Shown here piece after piece: positions 35,837-45,900 of a stretch of 64,000 nt of DNA (position 1 is the first letter of the stretch; each line of letters starts with the position of its first letter). The stretch spans positions 1 to 64,000 of the forward strand of contig CAIMWF010000038.1 in NCBI GenBank assembly GCA_903845055.1, read 5' to 3'. This DNA comes from an uncultured Bacteroidales bacterium (GTDB lineage: Bacteria > Bacteroidota > Bacteroidia > Bacteroidales > FEN-979). Below the pieces are notes generated by a model. It was not told the origin of the DNA. It saw only the letters and a program-made list of their open reading frames with translations, and searched no databases. Made by a program: the position numbers and the translations under genes.

Positions 35837-37657
35837 ATGAAAAGCTTTTTCAAGATACTTCGTTATGCCGGCCCGTATTGGGTGTATGCGTTTTTGAATG
35901 TGATTTTTAATATCCTGTCGGTTCTTTTTTCACTGGTTTCGTTCGCCCTTTTCATCCCGGTGCTGCAGATGCTGTTTCACCAGATGGCCATTCCGCAGGC
36001 GGCTCCCCCGTTGCATCTTGAAATCAATTCGATCCGCGATAATTTTTATTTTCAAACCGGTCAGATGCTCGGGAAATACGGGAACGAACGGATGCTGATT
36101 TACATCGGCCTGGTCATCGTCATACTCTATTTCCTTAAAAACCTGTTCCGTTACCTGGCCATGTATTTCCTGGCAGTTGTCCGCAACGGTGTGGTAAAGG
36201 ACCTTCGCAACGATCTGTATATCAAGATCCTGATCCTTCCGTTATCCTATTTCAACGAAAAGCGGAAAGGAGATATCATCGCCCGCATGACCACCGATGT
36301 GCAGGAGGTGGAATGGTCGATCATGAGTTCCCTTGAAATGGCCTTCCGCGACCCGATCACCATGATCACCTACCTGATCACCCTTTTTGTCATCAGCCCG
36401 TCCCTGACGGTTTTCGTCCTGGTGCTGCTTCCCATCAGCGGCTTTATCATCGGCCGGATCGGGAAAAGCCTGAAACGCACATCCGACAAGGGCCAGGCCA
36501 GGATGGGGGTACTTCTTTCAATGATCGAAGAGACCATCTCGGGTCTCCGGATCATCAAGGCATTCAACGCGATCGGTTTCGCCGACAGACGTTTCCGGAA
36601 GACAAATGAAGAATATAACCGACTGATGGTCAGGCTATACCGCAAGCGTGACCTGGCATCTCCCCTGAGTGAATTCCTCAGCGCATGCGTGGTAACCATC
36701 GTATTATGGTACGGTGGCAAGCTGGTTTTCACCCCCGGGAATTTCCTGGATGCAGCGGCCTTCCTGGTTTATCTCGGTATTTTCTCGCAACTCATGCCCC
36801 CTGCGAAGGCCATCACCCAGGCCTTTTACAACATCCAGAAGGGTGTTGCATCCGTGGAGCGTATCGAGCAGGTGCTGGCCGAACCGGAAGTGATTGTTGA
36901 AAAACCGGATGCCATTGCCAAAAAGGATTTTCTCAGTGAGATCAGTTACAGGAATGTCAATTTTTCCTACGTGGAAGAACCGGTGCTAAAGGAGGTAAGC
37001 CTGGTCATTCCCAAGGGGCGCACCATTGCCCTGGTAGGCCCTTCGGGAGGAGGAAAATCGACCATGGTTGACCTGCTTCCGCGGTTTTATGACTGCCTCG
37101 GCGGGGGCATATTCATCGACGGGATTGATATCCGCGACCTGGTGATCCGCGACCTGAGGGGGTTGATGGGCATCGTTTCGCAGGAGACGATCCTCTTTAA
37201 CGATACTGTTTTCAACAACATCGCCTTCGGGATGGAAAACGTGAGCGAAGAGGAGGTGATTGCCGCGGCCAGGGTGGCCAACGCCCATGAATTTATCGAA
37301 AAGATGCCGCTTGGTTACAGCACCAACATCGGCGACCGCGGAACCAAGCTTTCGGGCGGGCAGCGCCAGCGCCTAAGCATTGCACGCGCCGTGCTGAAGA
37401 ACCCCCCGATCCTGATTCTCGACGAGGCCACCTCTGCGCTTGATACCGAATCGGAAAGGCTGGTCCAGCAGGCCCTCGAAAACCTGATGCGAAACCGTAC
37501 CTCCGTGGTCATTGCCCACCGGCTTTCAACCATCCAGTTCGCCGACGAGATCATCGTCCTGCAGAACGGCCTGCTCGTGGAACGCGGGACCCATGGCGAC
37601 CTGCTGGAAAAAAACGGGGTGTACCGGAAATTATATGAATTGCAATCCTTCGTCTAG
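35837..37657 (+). CDS. MsbA-like ABC exporter (TM and ATPase fused)
   Basis: ALVGPSGGGKSTMVDLLPRFYD Walker A; LSGGQRQRLSIARAVLKNPPILILDEATSALD; TATCTTTG at 35824-35831 argues for the MKSFFK start over 35801. Confidence 0.94.
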   Translation: MKSFFKILRYAGPYWVYAFLNVIFNILSVLFSLVSFALFIPVLQMLFHQMAIPQAAPPLHLEINSIRDNFYFQTGQMLGKYGNERMLIYIGLVIVILYFLKNLFRYLAMYFLAVVRNGVVKDLRNDLYIKILILPLSYFNEKRKGDIIARMTTDVQEVEWSIMSSLEMAFRDPITMITYLITLFVISPSLTVFVLVLLPISGFIIGRIGKSLKRTSDKGQARMGVLLSMIEETISGLRIIKAFNAIGFADRRFRKTNEEYNRLMVRLYRKRDLASPLSEFLSACVVTIVLWYGGKLVFTPGNFLDAAAFLVYLGIFSQLMPPAKAITQAFYNIQKGVASVERIEQVLAEPEVIVEKPDAIAKKDFLSEISYRNVNFSYVEEPVLKEVSLVIPKGRTIALVGPSGGGKSTMVDLLPRFYDCLGGGIFIDGIDIRDLVIRDLRGLMGIVSQETILFNDTVFNNIAFGMENVSEEEVIAAARVANAHEFIEKMPLGYSTNIGDRGTKLSGGQRQRLSIARAVLKNPPILILDEATSALDTESERLVQQALENLMRNRTSVVIAHRLSTIQFADEIIVLQNGLLVERGTHGDLLEKNGVYRKLYELQSFV

Positions 37658-37660
37658 CCT

Positions 37661-37692
37661 TTTCGCTATTTCGCTATTTCGCCATTTCGCTC
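37661..37692 (-). repeat. 8-mer array (TTTCGCTA)x4, post-stop relative to the PBP4-like gene
   Basis: tttcgcta/tttcgcta/tttcgcca/tttcgctc; minus strand GCGAAATGGCGAAATAGCGAAATAGCGAAAAGG directly after TAA. Confidence 0.9.
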
Positions 37693-37693
37693 T

Positions 37694-38542
37694 TTAAATC
37701 TCCGCCATCCTGATCATGACCGACTCCATCTTTTTCTTCATCAGCTTGACCTTGCAGTCAAACCCGTTGACGATGAGGGAGAAGACCAGTTTATGGCCCG
37801 ATACGGTCTGAACGTAGCCTGCGAAGCTCTTGACATTGTTGATGGTGCCTGTTTTGGCGCGAATCCGGCCCTGCGCAGCGCTGCCGATCATGGCCTTGTG
37901 CAGGGTGCCGGTCATCCCGGCAAGCGGCAGTGATTCATAAAAAGCCTGGAAATAGGGAGACTGGCGCATGGCGTAAAGCGCATCGACCAGCTGCTTGGGA
38001 GAAATGGCATTGTTTCTTGACAGGCCGTTCCCGTCGTAGAAATACATTCCTTCGGTATCCACCCCCTTGGTCGTCCAGAAATCCATGATGGCCTTCACAC
38101 CCGCGGTTGTGGTGGCCGTATTGTATACCTTGCCGCCTATCTTCCTCAGCAGTTTCGAGGCGCGCCAGTTCACGCTGTTCTGGTTGGTGATGGTGACCTC
38201 GGGGATGATGGGCTTCCCGAAAACCTCGAGTGCGGCGGCGGTAACGAAAATTTTAAGGGTGGAGGCGGGCTTCATGAGCTGCCTGGCGCGATAGTCGGCA
38301 ACCGTAACAGGCTCCTTGGCCGTAACATCGACAATCAGGTACCCGAGGTCGGCATTCTTCAGCAACGGATCCTTTTTGAGCATGTCCAGCGATTCGAGCA
38401 GGGTGTTGTACGAAACGGAGGTCTCCTTTTTGGCGATAACCGGGGGTAAAGGCTTCACCGCTGTTTTGGTACGGTTGTTCTCGCAGGAAAAAATTAATGG
38501 CAACAGGATCAGGAGCGACAGGAGGAATCTTTTGGGCACCAT
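37694..38542 (-). CDS. Compact PBP4-like (S13) D-alanyl-D-alanine carboxypeptidase lipoprotein
   Basis: Lipobox LIFSCEN; SxxK in KPASTLK, SxN in GLSRNN, KTG in RAKTGT. Confidence 0.85.
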   Translation of the reverse strand: MVPKRFLLSLLILLPLIFSCENNRTKTAVKPLPPVIAKKETSVSYNTLLESLDMLKKDPLLKNADLGYLIVDVTAKEPVTVADYRARQLMKPASTLKIFVTAAALEVFGKPIIPEVTITNQNSVNWRASKLLRKIGGKVYNTATTTAGVKAIMDFWTTKGVDTEGMYFYDGNGLSRNNAISPKQLVDALYAMRQSPYFQAFYESLPLAGMTGTLHKAMIGSAAQGRIRAKTGTINNVKSFAGYVQTVSGHKLVFSLIVNGFDCKVKLMKKKMESVMIRMAEI

Positions 38543-38722
38543 GGTTTTCAGTTGCAGTTATTTTTTTTCAAAGATGAGGAAAATTTGTCAAAGATTAGCC
38601 CATTTGGCTATAAATTAACAAATTCAAATGTTAAATATCCTTAAATATGTGGATGTTTCTCTATGAATAAAGTAATTTTTAATAATTTTGTTCTTTAGAA
38701 TCAGATTAAATAGGAAACTTAC

Positions 38723-40231
38723 ATGATAAAAAAGGTACTTGTTGCCAACCGCGGCGAGATTGCCCTGAGGGTAATGCGTTCGTGCCGCGAGCTTGGTCTG
38801 GTAACGGTTGCGGTATTTTCGGAAGCCGACCGCAAAGCAATGCACGTGCGGTATGCTGATGAGGCCTATTGCATCGGCCCGGCCCCGTCGCGCGAGAGTT
38901 ACCTCAACATCGACACCATCCTGGCGGTCGCAAGGCGATCGGGGGCCGATGCCATTCATCCCGGTTACGGGTTTTTGTCGGAGAACGCCGTATTTTCCGA
39001 ACGCTGCAAGGCTGAAGGGATCAAGTTCATCGGTCCCGATGCCTATGCCATCAGGACGATGGGAGATAAGATCACCGCCCGCCAAACCATGATCGCCTCG
39101 GGCGTGCCGGTTGTACCGGGGACCACCGAGAAATTGTCGGACGAGGTGAAGGCGGTGGAGGTGGTGAAGGAGATCGGCCTGCCCGTGATGATCAAGGCTT
39201 CGGCTGGCGGCGGAGGCAAGGGAATGAGACTTGTGAAGTCGATGCGTGAGCTCATCCCTTCACTGAGGATGGCCAAATCGGAGGCCATGAACGCCTTCGG
39301 CGACGATGCCGTTTATATCGAAAAATATATTGAATCACCCCATCACATAGAATTCCAGATCCTTGCCGACCAGCATGGCAACGTGATCCACCTGTTTGAA
39401 CGGGAATGTTCCATCCAGCGCCGTCACCAGAAGGTCATCGAAGAGACGCCCTCGCCGCTGATCACGCCTGAACTGCGTGCCGAAATGGGGGAGAAGGCCG
39501 TGGCCGCTGCGAAAGCAGTGAATTATGAGGGTGCGGGCACCATCGAGTTCATCGTGAGCGATAAGCTCGAATACTATTTTCTCGAAATGAACACCCGGCT
39601 CCAGGTTGAACACCCGGTAACCGAGCGCGTGGTGGGGGTCGACCTGGTCAAGGAACAGATCAACATCGCCAACGGGCTCCCGCTTTCATACCGCCAGGAT
39701 GAACTCCGGCAGCATGGGCACGCGATCCAGTGCCGTATCTATGCCGAAGATCCCGAGAACAACTTCATGCCAAACCCGGGGATCATCAAACACATCACCG
39801 TGCCCCTCGGGCTTGGTGTCAGGTACGACGGCTATGTGTATGAAGGGTATGAGATCCCGATGCATTACGACCCGATGATCTGCAAACTCATCACCTGGGG
39901 CAAATCGCGGACGGAGGCCATCGCCAGGATGCGGCGTGCCCTTTACGAATACAAGATCACCGGGGTTAAAACGTCCATCAAGTTCCTCGAGCGAATCATG
40001 GACACCCCTGAATTCATTGAGGGAAAATACAACACCCATTTCATCGAGGATAATCACGACCGGCTCTTCACCACCAGGCCATGCGGTACCGAGTGCGAGG
40101 ACATGGCCCTCATTGCCGCGTTCATCGATTACCTCGACAAACTGGCCGAAATCCAGCCCCAGCGATTCACCGAGGAACTGGGCAACAACTGGAAAGATTT
40201 TGGCAGGAAACGGAATGTACTCAGACTATAA
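38723..40231 (+). CDS. accC: Acetyl/propionyl-CoA carboxylase, biotin carboxylase subunit
   Basis: KKVLVANRGEIALRVMRSCRELG; HPGYGFLSENAVF; EMNTRLQVEHPVTE. Confidence 0.96.
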   Translation: MIKKVLVANRGEIALRVMRSCRELGLVTVAVFSEADRKAMHVRYADEAYCIGPAPSRESYLNIDTILAVARRSGADAIHPGYGFLSENAVFSERCKAEGIKFIGPDAYAIRTMGDKITARQTMIASGVPVVPGTTEKLSDEVKAVEVVKEIGLPVMIKASAGGGGKGMRLVKSMRELIPSLRMAKSEAMNAFGDDAVYIEKYIESPHHIEFQILADQHGNVIHLFERECSIQRRHQKVIEETPSPLITPELRAEMGEKAVAAAKAVNYEGAGTIEFIVSDKLEYYFLEMNTRLQVEHPVTERVVGVDLVKEQINIANGLPLSYRQDELRQHGHAIQCRIYAEDPENNFMPNPGIIKHITVPLGLGVRYDGYVYEGYEIPMHYDPMICKLITWGKSRTEAIARMRRALYEYKITGVKTSIKFLERIMDTPEFIEGKYNTHFIEDNHDRLFTTRPCGTECEDMALIAAFIDYLDKLAEIQPQRFTEELGNNWKDFGRKRNVLRL

Positions 40232-40239
40232 TTATTATC

Positions 40240-40767
40240 ATGGCACACGAAATCAGTATCAAAGACCGCACCGCAAAGATTGACCTGCTCAACCGGGTCG
40301 GGAACAAAGCCCTCATTGCCGTGGACGATCACAAATACGACCTCGACATCGTTGAGGTTGAAAAGGGTGTTTACTCCATCCTGTATAACGGCCAGTCCTA
40401 CAATGTAGAACTGATCCGGGGTGAAACCAGCAAGCGGTACATCGTGAACACCTTCGCCAAGACCTTCAATGTGGAGGTGATCGATGCCGAAACAAAATAC
40501 ATCAACAACCGCAACCAGGGGCTGGAGGTGGAGGGGTCGAACCATATCCTGTCGCCAATGCCCGGCAAGATCGTGAAGATCCCGGTCAGGGTGGGCGACC
40601 TGGTCACCGCCGGTCAAACGCTCGTCGTGGTGGAAGCCATGAAAATGCAGAGTGAATTCAAAGCCTCCGGGGATAAGATCGTCCAGGCGATCCTCGTCAA
40701 GGAGGGCGACACGGTTGATTCGCACCAGTTGATGATTAAACTTGAGAATATAGAAGAAGCGAAGTAG
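40240..40767 (+). CDS. Biotin carboxyl carrier (biotin/lipoyl attachment) protein
   Basis: VVVEAMKMQSEFKA biotinylation motif; start re-set to MAHEISIKD. Confidence 0.93.
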   Translation: MAHEISIKDRTAKIDLLNRVGNKALIAVDDHKYDLDIVEVEKGVYSILYNGQSYNVELIRGETSKRYIVNTFAKTFNVEVIDAETKYINNRNQGLEVEGSNHILSPMPGKIVKIPVRVGDLVTAGQTLVVVEAMKMQSEFKASGDKIVQAILVKEGDTVDSHQLMIKLENIEEAK

Positions 40768-40796
40768 CAAGGTAGCGAGGTAGCGAGGTAGCGAAA
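40763..40796 (+). repeat. Post-stop 8-mer array (GGTAGCGA)x3 overlapping the BCCP stop codon
   Basis: GAAGTAGCAAGGTAGCGAGGTAGCGAGGTAGCGAAA. Confidence 0.92.
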
Positions 40797-40810
40797 TTTG
40801 GTGTAGCTAT

Positions 40811-40849
40811 CAGGTTATGAGTTTTGAGTTTTGAGTTTTGAGTTTTGAA
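40811..40849 (+). repeat. Pre-start 7-mer array CAGGTTAT(GAGTTTT)x4 upstream of the carboxylase beta gene
   Basis: Four perfect GAGTTTT units at 40819-40846. Confidence 0.92.
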
Positions 40850-40862
40850 TTAAGACAACCAT

Positions 40863-42401
40863 ATGCAGACGATCGAAGAACGTTTTCAATTTTTTGATGA
40901 GAAAAACCGGAAGGCAGAACTGGGCGGTGGCGCCGAGAAAATTGCCAAAATCCACAAAAACGGACGCCTGACGGCCCGTGAACGTATCCTGACCCTGCTC
41001 GACGGAAACACCTTTGTTGAAATGGACAAGCTGGTCATGCACCGCTGTCACGATTTTGGCATGGGCCACAATAAATACCCCGGCGACGGCATGGTGACCG
41101 GTTACGGAAAGATTGACGGACGGCTTGTGTTTGTTTTTGCCCAGGATTTTACCGTATTTGGCGGCACCATGAGCCGGGCCAATGCCGACAAGGTGGTCAA
41201 GATCATGGACATGGCCATGCGCATGGGCGCCCCGCTGATCGGGCTGAACGATTCGGGTGGCGCGCGCATCCAGGAGGGTGTTGAAAGTCTCGCCGGGTAT
41301 GCCGATATTTTTTACCGTAATGTAATGGCCTCCGGTGTGATCCCCCAGATATCCGCCATCATGGGACCCTGCGCCGGCGGTGCGGTCTATTCCCCGGCGA
41401 TGACCGATTTCATCTTCATGGTCAAGGATTCGAGCTACATGTTCGTGACCGGCCCTGAGGTGATCAAAACCGTTACCCATGAAGAGGTGACGATGGAGGA
41501 ACTCGGCGGGGCCATGTCGCATAACAGCAAGAGCGGCGTAGCTCACTTTGCTGCCGAGAACGATGAGCAGATCGTGCTGATGATCCGCGAACTGATGAGT
41601 TTCCTGCCCTCCAACAACATGGAGGATCCCCCCACACAGCCCTGCACCGACGATATCATGCGTCAGGATGAAAAGCTCCAGACGGTGGTTCCGGCTGATC
41701 CTAACAAGCCATACGACATGAAGGACATCATCACCACGGTGGTCGACAACCATAATTTCTTCGAGGTCATGCCCTATTATGCGCAGAACATCCTCACCGG
41801 GTTTGCCCGCCTCGGCGGAAAACCGGTCGGGATCGTCGCCAACCAGCCTGCCTTCCTGGCCGGGGTGCTCGATATCAACTCATCGGTGAAAGCCGCGCGT
41901 TTCGTGCGTTTTTGTGATTGCTTCAACATTCCCATTATTACCTTTGTGGATGTGCCGGGCTTCCTGCCCGGAACAAACCAGGAATTCGGAGGGATCATCA
42001 AGCATGGTGCAAAGTTGCTGTATGCCTTTTCGGAGGCGACCGTGCCCAAGATCACCCTGATCACCCGCAAAGCATACGGCGGGGCGTACGATGTGATGTC
42101 GAGCAAGCACATCGGGGCCGATGTGAATTATGCCTATCCCACTGCGGAGATCGCCGTAATGGGACCCGAAGGGGCCGTGAACATCATTCACAAGGGCAAA
42201 CTGAATGAAAGCGACCGCGCAGAGGCGGTTGAGAATTACCGCCAGACCTTTGCAAATCCATACAAGGCAGCTGAACTGGGCTACGTGGATGAGATCATCC
42301 TGCCGCGGCAGACCCGGATGAAACTCATCCAGGCACTCGAACTGACCCAGAACAAAAGCAAAACCAACCCGCCCAAAAAGCACGGAAATATTCCCTTATA
42401 G
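40863..42401 (+). CDS. Acyl-CoA carboxylase beta (carboxyltransferase) subunit
   Basis: [73 protein letters not shown]. Confidence 0.96.
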   Translation: MQTIEERFQFFDEKNRKAELGGGAEKIAKIHKNGRLTARERILTLLDGNTFVEMDKLVMHRCHDFGMGHNKYPGDGMVTGYGKIDGRLVFVFAQDFTVFGGTMSRANADKVVKIMDMAMRMGAPLIGLNDSGGARIQEGVESLAGYADIFYRNVMASGVIPQISAIMGPCAGGAVYSPAMTDFIFMVKDSSYMFVTGPEVIKTVTHEEVTMEELGGAMSHNSKSGVAHFAAENDEQIVLMIRELMSFLPSNNMEDPPTQPCTDDIMRQDEKLQTVVPADPNKPYDMKDIITTVVDNHNFFEVMPYYAQNILTGFARLGGKPVGIVANQPAFLAGVLDINSSVKAARFVRFCDCFNIPIITFVDVPGFLPGTNQEFGGIIKHGAKLLYAFSEATVPKITLITRKAYGGAYDVMSSKHIGADVNYAYPTAEIAVMGPEGAVNIIHKGKLNESDRAEAVENYRQTFANPYKAAELGYVDEIILPRQTRMKLIQALELTQNKSKTNPPKKHGNIPL

Positions 42402-42407
42402 GATCTT

Positions 42408-42428
42408 AGATTTCAGATTTCAGATTTA
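42408..42428 (+). repeat. Post-stop 7-mer array (AGATTTC)x3
   Basis: TTATAGGATCTTAGATTTCAGATTTCAGATTTAC immediately after the TAG at 42399-42401. Confidence 0.85.
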
Positions 42429-42479
42429 CAGTCGAATCAGGATCAACTGTTCCACATTCAACGTGTAACACCCCCTGTC

Positions 42480-42836
42480 TTATTCAGGTGAACCGTTTTC
42501 GACCCAGCAGGAAAGGAGGTGTATCTGGGCATCGGGCATTTTAACCCCGCCCTGGGGCATGTTCTTGTATAGCGTCAGGTGCTCGATGGAACCCATGAAA
42601 CTTTTTTTCTTGCTTGCAGCCGAGGTCCCAGCATAATCGCCCAGGCTGATCCCGCTCGCAGCATGGCCACCCCCGTGACAGGCCATGTCGGGCATGGCGC
42701 AGTACGAATCCATAATGGGTTTGACATTCGCGGTGTAGGTTGGGGTTACACCCGTGCAATCATAAATTGAGGCATGCTGACAGCCGCTGATTGCAATAAA
42801 GAGAAATATTACTGAGATTGTGATGAGGATTTTCAT
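42480..42836 (-). CDS. Small lipoprotein resembling Bacteroidetes cytochrome c-like domains
   Basis: Lipobox IAISGCQH; YTANVKPIMDSYCAMPDMACHGGGHAASGISL. Confidence 0.65.
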   Translation of the reverse strand: MKILITISVIFLFIAISGCQHASIYDCTGVTPTYTANVKPIMDSYCAMPDMACHGGGHAASGISLGDYAGTSAASKKKSFMGSIEHLTLYKNMPQGGVKMPDAQIHLLSCWVENGSPE

Positions 42837-42970
42837 GCCTTTTGATTAATTCACTAATTTTAAGCTGTAAAATTACATAAAAAAATCCATGTGATTGTTG
42901 CAACCCGAATTTTACCGGTCGGGCAGTGACCAAAATCATACCGGGTTATCGTTAATAACGCAATGCAAAT

Positions 42971-45900
42971 ATGAAATTGTATAGTATTGCACTATTTTTT
43001 CTGCTCCTGTCTGCTTCGGGTGCCACCGGACAGGAAACAGCAGTCAGGCCGACCGGCTGGCAAACCCTGGAACTCTCAAGGAGCCGTGATTCGGCAATCG
43101 CGGTTAAACTGCCGTTGCTCTCGCTCCCCGGCAAGTACCGCAACCGGGTGCTTCCCTTCCTTGTTGACAATACCCACCAGGAATGCTGGCCCGGCATCCT
43201 CGACCAGTTCCTTTTTTCAAGTTGCCAGCAATACTGCGGGGTGGCTTATGTTTTCGGTTATGAGATCAACCGCTTGCGCCATAGGAACGGCACTTACTGG
43301 GAAAACGGTTACCCGACCCACTACACCTGGAATTTCATGAACCATGGTTACCAGGGCGCGGGGGTGAACTTCCTGGAAAGCTTCGAGGTGATCAGGCAGC
43401 AGGGGCAGATGACCTCGAACGATTATGGTATTGATACGGCCACGGGCGCAACGGGCTGGATCAGCGGGTACGACAAGTATTACCGCGGCATGTTCAACCA
43501 CCTTAAACAGGTGTCGGCCATCATGACCAACAGCACCACAGGGATCAACACCCTTCGGAACTACCTTTTTGACCATCTCTCAGGCTCCGCTGTGGGCGGA
43601 ATCGCCTGTTTCACCACCGACGCAGCAGCCCTGTGGAACCTGGGCACCGTCCCGGCGGGAACCCCCGAAGCCGGCAAGCACATCATACCCGTGTGGCCCG
43701 ATCTTCCTGATCATGGTCTGACAGTGGTGGGATACAACGATTCCGTCAGGTTTGATGTAAACAATGACGGTAAATTCACAAACAACCTCGACATCAACGG
43801 CGACGGCGTAGTGGATGTGCGCGACTGGGAGATCGGCGCGTTCAAGCTTGCCAATTCTTACGGCGGCTATTGGGAGGACACCGGTTATGTCTATTGCCTC
43901 TACCGGGCCTTTGCAATGAACTATGGGGAAGGTGGAATCTGGAACAACCGGGTTTATACTGTGGAGGCAGATACGGTCTACCGGCCGATGCTGACGGCCA
44001 AGGTGAACCTGGAGTACAACCTGCGCGACAGGATCCGCCTGCTGGCGGGTGTCAGTACCGATACCCTGAACCGGATGCCCGCCCGGGTGATCGACTTCCC
44101 GGTATTTTCGTTCCAGGGCGGCGAATTTAACATGCAGGGCCGAAACAATGATCCGCAGACTGATTCAATCGAATTCGGACTGGATGTGACCCCGCTGCTG
44201 AACATGGTCCCGGCCGGCAAACCCGCCCGTTTTTTCCTGGCGGTGGAGGAACGTGATCCCGATGGAAAAGGGCACGGCCTGATCCGGAAAGTATCCTTTA
44301 TCAGTTACCGGAACGGGGTCACCGAATACCCGGCAGGCGCCGGGGACGTGAACATAGCAAACAACACTGTGACTTTTGTATCGGCAGTGCTACCCATTGA
44401 GAAACCCGACATTCAGATCACCACCGGATCACTTCCCCCGGTCACACCGCCACAACCCCTGCATGTCCAGCTGGCCGCCACGGGAGGCCGCCCGCCTTAC
44501 GAATGGTCATTCACGGAGGGCTACGCCAGGCAGCCTGGCAATGAAACCCTGCCGCAGGTTGCCGGAACATCGCTGGTAAACAGTACAGGGGTGGCGACCT
44601 TTGCCGTGGTGGCGCTTCCGTTCAGTTTTCCATTCTATGGAAAATCATACGATACGATTTACGTAAATTACCAGGGGTTTGTCTCTTTTGAACCGGCGTA
44701 TCTGCCCGGGATTTACACCACCAATGAAATTTCCATGCTGAAACAGGTTCGGGCCATCTCCCCCTCGTTTTCACAGGCCTATGTCTACCCGGCGAACAGT
44801 TCCCGGGGGATCTTCGCCGAAAAAGGGGGCTCCCGTGTGGTCATCCGCTGGAAGGCACAGCGGCAGTATGCCGCCGCCGCGACAACCGACGATTTTGCAC
44901 TGGTGCTCTATCCCGACGGCCGGTTTGAATTCAGGTACGGCAACATGGACCCCAGCCCCGTATACAAAACCTGTTATACGGGCGTCTCGATGGGCGATGA
45001 TTTGAATGCCGATCTTCAAACGGTATGGGATGCTACGGAACTTTCGGGAAAAAGCTACCGGTTTTTCCAGTGCCAGGTACCCCCGGGATTGAACCTGAGC
45101 CACGAAGGCCTGCTTGCCGGGTCGCCTTCCGATTCTGCCATGATCAGCGATCTCTGCATCACGGTGGCTGATGCCGGCAAAATCACCGCTTCGAAGACCT
45201 TTCAGCTAACCGGCGGGCCTGGAATTACCTCCGCAATCGCCGGGCAGGACGATAACCGGATGAAAGCAGGGATGTCCATGAAAATGAAACTGGTTCTTAC
45301 CAACCCCGGCTTGCAGCCTCTTCAGAACCTGGTGCTCCGGCTCAGGTCGGCCGATTCACTGCTCACCATTACCGACAGCATCTGCAGTGTCGCCATGCTG
45401 CAGCCGGGCCAGCCGGTGACCCTGCCCCTTGCATTTTCATTCAGCCTGAAAAAGGCACTGGCGAACGATTTCCCGGTGATGACACGGCTGGAGGTACAAT
45501 CGGGTCAAAGGATGTGGAAACAGGATGCCGTGTTCCGGGTTGCCGCCCCCGATCTCATGATCCTGAAACCTTCCGTTGAAGATGGGCTCAACAACCTGCT
45601 CGATCCCGGGGAGGTGGCCGACCTGGTCGTGCCGGTTGAGAATTCAGGACTCATGCCTGCACGCAACCTCCATCTCCAGCTTTCAACCAGCGATACTTCC
45701 GTGACCATTCTTTCATCCCCGTCGGCGGCCATTGAACGGTTTGAGCCATTGTCACAAAACGATTACCGTTTCACCCTGAAGGCAAGCCGCTGCGTGGTGC
45801 CCGGGCGGGTCGTCCCCATGCACCTCGTGCTCAGCGATTCGCTGGGTGTTGTGCAATCGGCCGACTGCCCTCTCCCGCTGGGGATGAAGCAGCTGGCAGT

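Noticed and set aside
40081-40239. N-terminal extension of the BCCP ORF
   Set aside because: Overlaps accC in another frame; the MAHEISIKD start at 40240 gives a normal BCCP
40815-41753. 312-aa minus-strand ORF
   Set aside because: Fully antisense to the strongly supported carboxylase beta gene; low-complexity His-rich translation typical of a shadow ORF
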